DNA from: Bisporella sp. PMI_857
Taxonomy: Eukaryota; Ascomycota; Leotiomycetes; Helotiales; Helotiaceae
Assembly: GCA_021307315.1 (NCBI GenBank)
Contig: JAJSPD010000008.1
Location: 496,001 to 560,000 of the forward strand
Length of the DNA: 64,000 nucleotides
Direction: 5' to 3'
Positions 46,002 to 56,615 of the stretch are shown here, in pieces. The number at the start of each line of letters is the position of its first letter. Positions within the stretch are counted from its first letter, which is position 1. The notes beneath the pieces were generated by a model. The model had not been told where the DNA came from, did not search any database, and was given only the letters and a program-made list of their open reading frames with translations. A program made the position numbers and the translations under genes.

Positions 46002-47213
46002 ATGTCGCCCTCTCGGACCCTTCCAACCTTTCTTGCGGCAGAGGTTGCTGCTCATAACACAAAAGAGAGCTGCTATGTCACCATGGGCACTCGCGTCTTT
46101 GACGTGACAGATTTCGTGGAGAGTCATCCGGGAGGCGGGGAGCTGGTATTGGAATACGGAGGAAAAGATGTTACCCAGATTTTGAAGGATGAAGTCTCTC
46201 ACGATCACTCGGAGGCTGCGTATGAGATTCTTGAAGAGTCTTTAGTTGGCTTTGTTGTCACAGACAAGGTCATGGATACGGCGGTCAAGAGCACGACTCC
46301 TGATCAAATCATCCCGCTACCACCGACCAAGGATGGAATTCAAGAACTCAAAGAGAACGGCGCAGCCCAAGGTATTTTCGCAAGCACTGGTATGTCATCA
46401 GAAGCAGATCTTTCGAGGGAGACAGATGCAACTTCAGATTATCAGAAGCACAAATTTTTGGACTTGAACAAGCCATTGATTTTGCAAGTGTGGTTTGGTG
46501 GGTTCAGCAAGGACTTCTACCTCGAACAAGTACACGTCCACGCCATTATAAAGGAGGAGAATCTGCACCGTTGTTCGGAAACTTCCTCGAGCCTCTTACT
46601 AAGACACCTTGGTGGGTCATACCGATTGTATGGTTACCTCCCGTCATGTATGGCACATATCTCGCCAGGGAGGGTTGCTCAAGTTTATTTGAAGAGACAT
46701 CCTATTGGCTTTTGGGACTCTTTTTATGGACATTAGTCGAATATATATTGCACAGGTTTCTATTTCATCTTGATAAGTAAGCAATACTCCTACCTTTTAT
46801 TGTGATATTGTTAATGTTTGTCCAGCTACTTGCCCGATAACAGAGTCGCTTAACCATACATTTTTGCTTCATGGCATTCACCATTATCTTCCAATGGACA
46901 GACTCAGACTTGTTATGCCGCCGACTTTGTTCTTGGCTCTTGCGTGGCCGTTCTGGAAGCTTGCTCACACCGTGTTTTATTGGAATTGGTCCATAGCAAC
47001 TGCTGTGTTCTGTGGTGGTATATTTGGCTACATATGCTATGACCTAACACACTACTTCCTTCACACAAGACTCTTCCAGCTTACTGGAGAGAGCTAAAGA
47101 AGTATCACCTTCAACACCACTACATGGATTATGAGAACGGCTTTGGTGTTACCAGCCGATTCTGGGATTTAATCTTTGGGACTGAGCTGGCTCCTCCTCC
47201 AAAGCGCGTATAA
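46002..47213 (+). CDS. SCS7: sphingolipid fatty acid 2-hydroxylase (frame broken as assembled)
   Basis: ER membrane di-iron enzyme that 2-hydroxylates the very-long-chain fatty acid of ceramide. The N-terminal cytochrome b5 domain (residues about 8-85) has the haem-binding HPGGGELVLEYGGKDVT and a second His in DHSEAAYEIL. The hydroxylase part has RHYKGGESAPLFGNFLEP, hydrophobic segments and the His boxes HRFLFH, HGIHHYLPMD, HYFLH and HLQHHYMDYENGFG. One 49-base intron lies at 46777-46825. The C-terminus ELAPPPKR ends at TAA 47211-47213. Frame slips occur near 46535, 46850 and 47064, each restored by one base, giving about 370 residues. Shares its upstream region with het-C. Confidence 0.88.
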
Positions 47214-47820
47214 AGGGCCATCTAAAGCCTGTACATAGTATTTCCAACTTAAAAATCAGGCACAGTTAAGAATGATGGATAATGAAATTCAGCGAGGCAG
47301 AGTGTGGCGTTTGGTTGGGTTTAGCCCTGCGGACATTGCTGGCAGCAGTTGCTCATTAGGGGTAGTGGGAGGCTACTATAACTCCTGTAATATTTAATGC
47401 TGTACCATTCGGTTCCTGTATCCTGGACCAGAAGTTATTATACATATGGGTATTGTGAATGTGGCCATCAAGACTGTCTGCTGCATGATTTATATTTTGG
47501 TGACAGCTGAAAAAAGCCGCATTTCCATGTTCAATCATCTTTTGTGCATGAAACACAATTATATTAATATACCGCGCCCTGACCACTTGGGATTCACCAT
47601 TGCGTAGCCTCTTTGGGTTAGTGTGAAAAATGGAACGCTGCCTAATTGATCTGGTCTTGAAAAATTGCCCACAGCCCATCCTTTTCTGAACGACAATCAC
47701 CACCCCTTCCAATTCATCACAGCCATCGCACATTCGTTTTATTATCCGCATCACAGCTACGTTAGTAATTTCCGATTGCAAAGAAGTACAGGTAGTACAA
47801 AGTCTGCGACCACCTAGATC
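47214..47820. other. intergenic, RBM39-like promoter
   Basis: About 600 bases between two plus-strand genes; no gene recognised. Confidence 0.5.
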
Positions 47821-49686
47821 ATGTCATCTTACGATATAGAAGCTCTTCTGGATTCTACCGCGAATGCTGCCCAAGCGGATCAGAATGGCACCTCCAGATC
47901 CAGGGAGTCGGACGATCGACACAAGTCGGAACGCAACGACCGCCGCGACAGAGACAGAACCCGTGATGGTAGCAGGATTCGAGACAGAGATCGCAAGCGT
48001 AGAGATCGAAGTCGTGAGAGGTCTCGCAGAGAGCCAATGGAGACAAGGAGTTGATTGGAACACCTACAAGTGATCATGGCAGCGCTCATGGCAGCAGTAA
48101 GGGTAGGCGTCGGAGTAGAAGTCGAGAAGAGATAGACGACATGGACAATGCACGCCGCCACAGCAGAGATGGTGATTTCTACAGAGGAAATGGTCGTGCA
48201 CGCTCACGTTCTAGGAGCCCAAGAAACTCTTATCGCCCGAGAGACCGTCGTGATCGAGACGAAGATGCAGGTCAAAGAGATGAACGTCGCAACGGCCGTC
48301 GAGCAAGTAGAAGTCCAAAGCGAGAAGGTACCCCTCCTTTAACAGAAGACGAACGCGACCGTCGCACTGTGTTTGTTCAGCAACTCGCAGCTCGTCTACG
48401 TACCAAGGAGCTCATCAAATTCTTTGAAAAGGTTGGCCCCGTTAAGGAAGCACAAATTGTGAAAGACAGAGTGAGCGAAGATCGAAAGGGTATGTACTCC
48501 TCTACACTGAATTATGCTGACAACACGTTGCCTAGTGTTGGTTATGTTGAGTTCAAGAATGAAGAATCGGTACCTGCTGCTATCCAACTCACTGGACAGA
48601 AACTCCTAGGGATTCCTATCATTGCTCAGCTCACCGAAGCCGAGAAAAATCGACAAGTTCGCAATCCTGAGGCTACGGGTAACAACCCGAACTCGATCCC
48701 GTTCCATCGCCTTTATGTTGGTAATATTCATTTCAGCATTACTGAAAGCGATCTACAGAACGTCTTCGAACCTTTTGGTGAGCTAGAGTTTGTTCAACTT
48801 CAGAAGGAAGAACAAGGTCGCAGTAGAGGGTATGGATTCGTCCAGTAAGTACAACTGCAATGTGTTTCATATATGACGCTAATAACAATAGATTCCGTGA
48901 TCCTGCTCAAGCCCGTGAAGCGCTAGAGAAGATGAATGGTTTTGATCTAGCAGGTAGACCAATTCGTGTTGGTCTTGGAAACGATAAGTTCACTCCCGAG
49001 TCTACCGCCAGTCTTTTACAGAGATTCCAAGGACAGAGCCACCAACAACAATTCCAGGGATCTGCATTTTCTGGCGCTGGTGGACGTGGTGCGCAGGCAA
49101 TTGGTGGTAGTAATTTTGACCGCGCGGGTGGTCGCGATAATGATAAAGGTGCAGGTGGTGCCAGTGCTTTAGATGATACCGATGTCGGTGGAGTAAATTT
49201 CAACAACTATAGTCGTGATGCATTGATGCGGAAACTTGCCAGAACAGATGAACCTCCACACAACGGCCGCACTGAAAGACGCGAGGTGCTTAAGCCAAAG
49301 ACTGAGGCCAAGGCTTTGCCTGTCAATGTTAACATGGCCAGCAGATGCGTTGTGCTCAAGAATATGTTTGATCCCACAGAGTAAGTCTTTCACACCTTTA
49401 TGTAACACTAATATTAATGCATGTATAGGGAAGAAGGTGATAACTGGGAGAAAGAACTCGAGGATGACGTTAAAGCTGAAGCAGAAGAGAAATATGGCCA
49501 TGTTGTTCACATTTCTTTAGATCAAATTCCCAAGGAGATATCTACCTCAAGTTCGATCGAGTCCAAGGAGGAGAGAATGCTATCAAAGGCCTCAACGGAA
49601 GATATTTTGGTGGACGAATGATCAGCGCTACGCCTGTTGTGGATGCTGTCTACAGCAGTTTGTTCTCACGCACCAAGGCTATATAA
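47821..49686 (+). CDS. RBM39: RBM39/Rsd1-like SR-type splicing factor
   Basis: Nuclear pre-mRNA splicing factor. It starts MSSYDIEALLDSTANAAQ, followed by a long Arg/Ser/Asp-rich RS domain (to about residue 170). RRM1 begins RTVFVQQLAARLRTKEL and ends GYVEF across a 46-base intron (48490-48535). RRM2 has RLYVGNIHFSITESDL and GRSRGYGFVQF, split by a 47-base intron (48845-48891). After a Gly-rich linker comes the UHM-type RRM3 (SRCVVLKNMFDPTE, then a 48-base intron at 49381-49428), which carries the GRYFGGRMISATPV loop with the Arg-x-Phe motif used to bind U2AF-type ligand motifs. It ends SRTKAI at TAA 49684-49686. Frame slips of one base near 48036 and near 49526 are the only damage. Confidence 0.87.
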
Positions 49687-51530
49687 GATGCTAATCATAG
49701 CCACCACACACTTGGACTTTAGGGTCGTTTCTGGTAAGTCGGCTTGCCATAAAAATTCGGAAATTTCTAACACGTTTGCAGATTTTATCCTAGAATCCAT
49801 CGCACGTCTACCTCAGTGGTGTGGCTCGCTGACCATAATAACAATGCCTCCTCGACAAACATCTCGTCCCCGATACGCTTTCTAGCAACGGCATCTTTTA
49901 GCTTACCTGTGTTTGCAGCTTTATCATTGAGTCACACTTGCGCCAATTTACGATCTGACAACGACGTCTAGGATCTACGTTGCGAATAAGGGCAATAAGA
50001 ATTCAAGAATCTGGCTGATAGTTCTTCCAACAGGCGTCAATACAGTCTCGGCTGCTCTACTTTCATGAAACAAGCATGGCCCTGCGCTTCTTCAGCTGAT
50101 TGTACATAGGCCCGTCCAGTTTTATACGGTTATTATTCATCCTTTCGCATGGGTTTTCAGGCGTTGGTGGGTAATTGACAGTAGGTAGAAATTAACTTTG
50201 TACACATATCTTCTAAACCTCTAGCCTGTGATATTTTAGATTATAGTCACATTTTGTGACTACCAGTTGTTATTAAGTAAAGGTTGACTGTGATCCAATG
50301 CATAGCTGCAATACGCCTCCAGGCGCCTACCATGCTTACTTCCAAACATCCATACTCTTTTACAGAAGGATCAGAAAATATAGACGATTTGTACTTCCTA
50401 TTCTATTTACCCTCAAATTTGTGCCTTCGACTCCCTCGAGCAACCTGCCTCAAACTTTCGCCGCTGCGCATTCTTTACATGTCTACCCCCTTGCTTAGAC
50501 TCCAGAATTCTCAAGCATTGAATTACCAAAATTTCGGGGTCCAGAGAGTATTGTGTGCTGGATGATTCATATCAAATATCTTTTTCATCTATGAGCAAGG
50601 AGAATACCCTGGGGTTTTTCGTCTGAATATAGCGTGAAGCCTGAGCATCTTGATATTCAGGCTTGCGAGTTATGTTCTTAGCATGTCAAGAGCAAGCCTC
50701 GGTGTAGTGATTAGCTAGTTTTAATATATCTTATAAGGATTTGCCCATAGCGGTCAACGGGCCTCATAGGTGCGAACAGCCAATCCTTTATGCATGTTCT
50801 GCCAAAAGTAGTCAGTGTAACCAAAATCCTGAGGGCAGGAATTTGCGAGTGGAATCGAGGTTGGGGCTGGTCTACCCTGGGACACGGATTGAGGTGCATT
50901 TCATAAGACTGTTGGTACTTCCACTGCGCCTGCTATTTTATTCTAGGGAGTCAATAATTCTTTTGTGCTTTGGGAGAGTTAATGTATGCATGTTTTGTAG
51001 TTTTATCTAAAAACTTTTTAACAAACAACATAAAACAAATAGCAGGCTGCAATAGGGTTATGAGTAATGGAGCATAAACCTTGGTATAAGAAGTCCGCTT
51101 CTGTCTGCACGATCCATTACAATACTAATCCTATTTGGTACTAATTATAGTTAATGCCATTAAGTAGAACAAAGACTTAGATACCTTTGAATAATTCTAT
51201 AAAATGGCGCCAAATGGTAGAATTTCCATCGTCACATAATAGATTATTCTGGCTAATCGTTAAGATTTTAGCAAGTAGACAGATTATGATACTAGCTGTC
51301 ATCGTATACAGAGTTGCGGTGTCAACGAGTAAGAATCAATGGGCAAGCACTGTCATGGATATAGGAGAATTGAAACAGGTTCTTTCTGATGAGGAAAACT
51401 CCCTCTAGTCGAACAATCATGCGTTCAGGCCGCCTTGTGGCCAGTCACAAAAGATAGCTGAAGTCACAGCTCCCGCACCAAACCAGCCTGCAAAATACTA
51501 GTCAGCTGTCTCCCGGATCGCCTTCCAATC
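49687..51530. other. AT-rich gene-poor stretch
   Basis: 3' flank of the RBM39-like gene, then AT-rich DNA. No supported gene. Confidence 0.4.
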
Positions 51531-52320
51531 TTGACCAGTGGCACAAGTGTCAACCCTTTAGTGGCAACAAACCCAGCCCAATATTTCTTCTTTCTATTGC
51601 TACTTGATCTTCGACCCAGACAAAGCCCAGACAATGGGCATTTTAGCTGGATGTTTAAGCGGTTGAAAAAAGCCACAGATGAGGAGGCATTGCGTCAGAA
51701 TATCATAGGTGGGTTACTCCATGCCACCGCCCCTGCTTTTCCACCCTAGGCTCCTTCCTCAAGGTTCTTGTCGTACACTAACGGCCTCATTAGCCAGACT
51801 AGAAGCGAAATCCTCTACTACGAATACTACAGAATTTGACGAATGGGGACCAGAAGGTGTGAAAGAGTGGAATCCTGCGGATGAGGCAAGATAGACAAAG
51901 AGATTGGAAGCCTGGCGATCTTCGTAGGCGCAAGGGCATTGGGTCGTGAACCATGATGCAACTGACTCTCCCTCAGAGTTCGAACGGAAGAGGCATTTCA
52001 GTAGATTAGCGTGGCGGTCTCCATACTTTTTCCAGGCGCCCCTGTACTATGATAAGTGTATGAAGGAGCGAGACCGTTGTGTATCCTTCTACATGTAACA
52101 TCCTCGAGGGTGGTTTACTGGCGTTTTGGTATATGGCATCAAGGAGCTCCAGGACTTCTGACGGGCGATCATTCACTTAGGCTATGATGTTAGCGTCGAA
52201 GATCAAACTCCCTTCGACGAATACAATACTCTAGGTCACCACTAGGGATTGACTAGAGATCAAAAATTTAAGAGGATTGGAGAAATCGATAGTGAAAATA
52301 CTAGTGCATAGCGAAGCAGA
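51531..52320 (+). pseudogene. degenerate gene with several in-frame stops
   Basis: From the ATG at 51721 one reading frame stays protein-like for about 196 codons to 52308, through EFDEWGPEGVKEWNPADEAR, FERKRHFSRLAWRSPYFFQA and HPRGWFTGVLVYGIKELQDF. It is interrupted by stops at 51892, 51925, 52096, 52159, 52243 and 52309. An open segment in another frame just upstream (51531-51749, with FKRLKKATDEEALRQ) looks like the preceding exon. The frame is kept across the stops without indels, so this is point-mutation decay rather than the single-base slips seen elsewhere. I do not recognise the family. Confidence 0.5.
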
Positions 52321-55300
52321 TGATTAGATCTGTCTTCCATCTTAGATCCAGCATTTTACTGTGGGAGAGCGAGTATCGGGGGGTGGGAATCGAGCGAGGA
52401 ATTGAAGATACTCTACCGCCAGTGGTAGAAAAAAGTGGCAAATTTGGTCTATGCTACCTACTAAAAATCAATCTACAACAGCTCTTCCTACAGCGGAAAC
52501 CTAACATGATCAGTTTCTATTCTCGTATTTAGACATGGACAGTGACCACTTAGATTCAGCAAAGCCCCGAGCTCCCTGAACACTCGCTGATTAGCCTGAG
52601 TATGTACAATATCACTTTTGGTGATCTCTAGAATCGTAAAATTTCAACTTATTTCAATCTGTTAAGCACGCATTCTACTTTTATTTAATATAAGAAGTCA
52701 TACTCAAATTCTAAGAGACCGACAGCATAAAACCTTAAAAGGGTTTAAACATCTTCATAAACATGCCTTTCTATGTTGCAATAACCAATCATCACTATAC
52801 TCCTCGGTTGTAGCTACATGTTAAAGAGATTCATCAAGTGAGCTATGTTATCGCATATGCTGTTCTTTGAAAGGTTTGATTTGTCATTATGAGCAGCCAC
52901 CTGGTAGAAGTCGCTTAAAGGTTTGAAAGTCGATAGTAGGTCCGCTGGCAACAAAGCAGATATTCTTCACTCTCTTTTGAAAATTTTGCGGCTAAGTGCC
53001 GTCAAGGTTCTAAATCGAGACACTGCACTAAAGATCCAGAAAGTTATTCCAGAGGAGGTAATAGAGGCTGTTGCACAGCTTGTGCTTGCCGAAAAGGAGT
53101 GCCTTTCATACTAGTAATGTCTTAATCTTTTCTTGAGAGTGAATTCTGGATCTGACACCACTGTGGTTGACTAAAATTATGAGAGAAAACTAAATGATTT
53201 TATTTTATTTTGTTTACCGCTGATAATTCAAATTGCCATTTCTGTTTTTGTTGCAGCCATGCCCAGACCGCCTCTATCGTACTCTCAATGGAGTTGCTTT
53301 TCTTCACGAGATCTTTTCACGATCTGTCAATGAAATAGAATGGTAATTTGACCTAACATTCTATTACCCCCCATCTGGTCACTCGTAGTGATTGGCATCT
53401 GACAACAGTTGCATTTAAAGACCGGATGGTTAGGGATGACTCCGAAAGGAGAGCTGGGGGATTCGACGGTTTTTTTAAATTAAGGAAGCTGTTGGTAGCT
53501 ATTTGTATGTAGTTATGATTATGTGACGCACCTGAAATAGTGGGACGTCGATCCCACTCAACTCCGTAGAACTAGAGCTGGAGAATCAATCAAGGAACCA
53601 TAATCACACCAGCAAAAGCGTAGTCAACATCTACTACGTCTTTTGCTACAGTGATAGGTATCCGACAGAAGCCCTTGCTAAATCTGAGCTATAAACTGGC
53701 TAACTCGAGTCTAAAACTCGAAATAGCTAACCAAAAAACACGTGCTCACTGTGTACTTATTGCATAGAGATATATAAAAGATCTTTTATCTGAGCGTAAA
53801 ATGATACGTAGAAAATAATTAAGAGATTCTCAGGCTGCTATAGAGGTAGCATAAAAACAATGATTATATGCTTTTTATTTATTATTCATTTATGTATAAT
53901 AGCTCAAATAGTATATATACTCATCTCCGACTTAGACTTAGATTCGTCCAGTTAGGAAATCCCGATTTGCCGAATTCAGCGAAATTCAAATCCATGTTGA
54001 ACGTACCTTGTCTTGCGCGAAAGCATCAAGGAATAAAAACTTCTCACACAGAAGTCCTTGCTTATAATTCATTGCTTGTTTATTTCGCTGTACAGTCAAG
54101 GATACTGTCCAAACATATATCAACAGTGGTCAGCATATTTGTATATAAACTATAAAAACAGAAGATTGTACATGCAGTATCAGAGGAACTAACAAGAACA
54201 GTAAGGGAATATGTTGTGGTCGGTGCTCACTACAAGTTCTCTATGAGTCAAAATTCGGGTTTCTCTTAATTATAGTTATATATATGCTTACAGCACGAGC
54301 TTGCGGAAGATTTATTGAGTGTGCAGAACGTTTTGTTAAGTTTGGGGTGTTAAATCAGGTTGTTACTTAGTGGCTGTGGTTGTTGCAAGAACCAGAATCT
54401 CCTTTAGTAGGCGTTTCAAAGTTAGCATTGTGTTATTCTGCCCATCTACACTTTTGAACAGCCTCAGGACGCATCTTGGACCCGCTTTGTAATTCAAAGA
54501 CGAGGGTTAGGTCACTAGTCAACTCCGTTTGGAAAGAAGTCCCAAACGCATCACAAAAGTTCACACACCATTCCCCTCAAAACACACAACATTTCATCCT
54601 ATTCCATCAAGGGGTGCGTTTCTATCAAGATATAATCAAAGCTATATTCATATACTGGAGTCACTAATTGGCACGGGTATCTAGTTCCTCCTTTTGATTC
54701 GAACCTTCGTAAAGAACCATCAGCTCTCAACACCGAGGAGACGCCTAAGAATTGACGAGTGCTGGGACAGCATCGCAAGGTACCTAAAATTTTCTTTAAT
54801 ATATACATACAATTTCCCCATCATGCTACTCATCGCCATCATAGTCGGTTTGGTGCTGCGATCTCAAGGTCTACTACGGCAAACTGCACAGAAAGGGTTG
54901 TCACTCACGCCTCCAAGAGCTACCATCCCGACACTCACATAGCCATGCACGGCCTTCTACACCTTTTTTCTTTCATTGAAACACAGCTACTTATACTCTA
55001 ATACTTGAGTTACTTTCAAGTCTTGCGGGTTTTGGGGGCAGCCTCTCTGAAACAGCACTGAAAACCTTGTGTTTAGAGAAGTCTACTTCGAAGGTATATT
55101 ATGGACCAAGTGGAAGACTCACTGCAATGCTGAGCACAATTTCAAGCATTCAAAGTAGAAACAAAGAAAACCTGCCTAGCATGAGTGCTTTGAGCAAGAA
55201 GCATGCTTCTTGTTACTTGATCCCTCTTCCCATCCTCAAAAGACCTTTGCGCAACGAGACAGACTGCATTGCCAATTGGCTGTCTTATACATTTCAGTCT

Positions 55301-56615
55301 TGTGCTAACAACTTTTCAGTAGTATGTATTAACTTTTCCGCAAGTCTTCCTTCCACAGCCCAAGGCAGGCTCTATAACTCAAGCGAGCCCCTATTCTTCG
55401 GTTCGTTTGGATCGGCAATACAATTTTCCGGGTCACGGGCCTTTGACAACAGGATATGCCATTCGAGCATAGGAGCAAGTGCGGCAGGCATTGTATTCCT
55501 GTCCAGTCATAGACTGTCCAAACTAAGACGAAATGAAATTACAAAGCATGGCATGAGTGTCCTACATGTTGGGTGTCCTGCAAAATACTAAGTCTCATGG
55601 CTCCCTAGAAGAGTAGTACTCATGGCTATGCTTCAGAGCATCATTCCCTCATACACATCAGATACACATCCTTGGGAGGATATATTATTCTCACTAGAGC
55701 TTAAAAGTCTCATAAGTCCCAAACCAGGCTTCATTTCCTTCCCTCAAATTTTTGGCTCATTGCACATTCATTGCCTTGATGCCCAGACATGGAAATCAAA
55801 AACCATAGATTGCAATTACGCCAAATAAATGGCTGGCAAAGAAATGGTTGATAGATTGGTATTACCATACCGGTGGCTGTTTGCAAAATGACTGAAAATA
55901 TCCAGAGGAAGCTTTGAAACAGAGCAAATACCAACCTCCCACTAATTGATTTGTTGCGTGTATTGCATTCTGCCTCTAGTTCTCAAGCAACATTCATGAG
56001 GTTCTGTGTTGCTAACTCTGATTAACCTAGGACTCAGAAGCCACACCGCCATGCATGTAAGTGACAGTTATCGCTTCTATGATGAACACTCAATCATGGC
56101 AATCCTGATCATCAACGAGATAATGTTGCTAAGCTATATCGGTCTTCAAGAGCTTCTGGTGGAGAACCTTGAGACTCGATATACCACCGCCACAGGACGC
56201 AATATTGTCCCAGAATTACCAGCGTGAACCAGCTACTTATATATAAGACTCCATTGCTAATGAAAACGTCTTGTAGCTCAAAGGCATGGACCGTCTGCGG
56301 TCGTTATGGGGATATCGAAACCTCAACCTAAACACGGTATGTGAAAAAATCCTTTAGGAGTTCTAAACTTCTTTTGAGCTGTTAGTGGAGGGATAGAAAT
56401 GTGTGGTGAAACATACCATTTCGATGGCAGGGCTTCCAAGTGTTTGTTGCTCTCTGGAGCTGGAGAAGTAGAGTGGAACAAGAAGCGCCAACCAAATTTA
56501 CAGCCTTGAGTGGATTGCACGGAAGATGCTATAAGACTTTGCTTGCCATGCAGGATCGAGATTTCTATTTCCACCTTCTTCGCAACTCCTTCTATCCCCC
56601 ATAACCAAGTGGTTG
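52321..56615. other. AT-rich gene-poor stretch with inverted repeats
   Basis: About 4.3 kb with no firm gene. A short protein-like tail (VLNRDTALKIQKVIPEEVIE) ends at 53114. Open frames at 55067-55591 and 56006-56227 have no recognisable motif. It looks like decayed repeat or relic DNA. Confidence 0.4.
53611..53647. repeat. short inverted repeat
   Basis: AGCAAAAGCGTAGT at 53611-53624 is followed by ACTACGTCTTTTGCT at 53633-53647, its reverse complement with one extra base. It could form a 14-bp hairpin or be a trace of a small inverted-repeat element. Confidence 0.6.

Noticed and set aside
47824..48161. Antisense frames over the RBM39-like RS region
   Set aside because: RS-rich repeats keep the opposite strand open by composition; the sense protein is clearly recognised.
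1424..49686. Calling the broken genes pseudogenes or proposing programmed frameshifting
   Set aside because: The slips are single bases at varied sites, occur in many unrelated conserved genes, and lack a common slippery motif or downstream structure; assembly error is the simpler explanation.
49687..56615. Intact transposon in the AT-rich island
   Set aside because: I could not find transposase or reverse-transcriptase motifs, long terminal repeats or target-site duplications.
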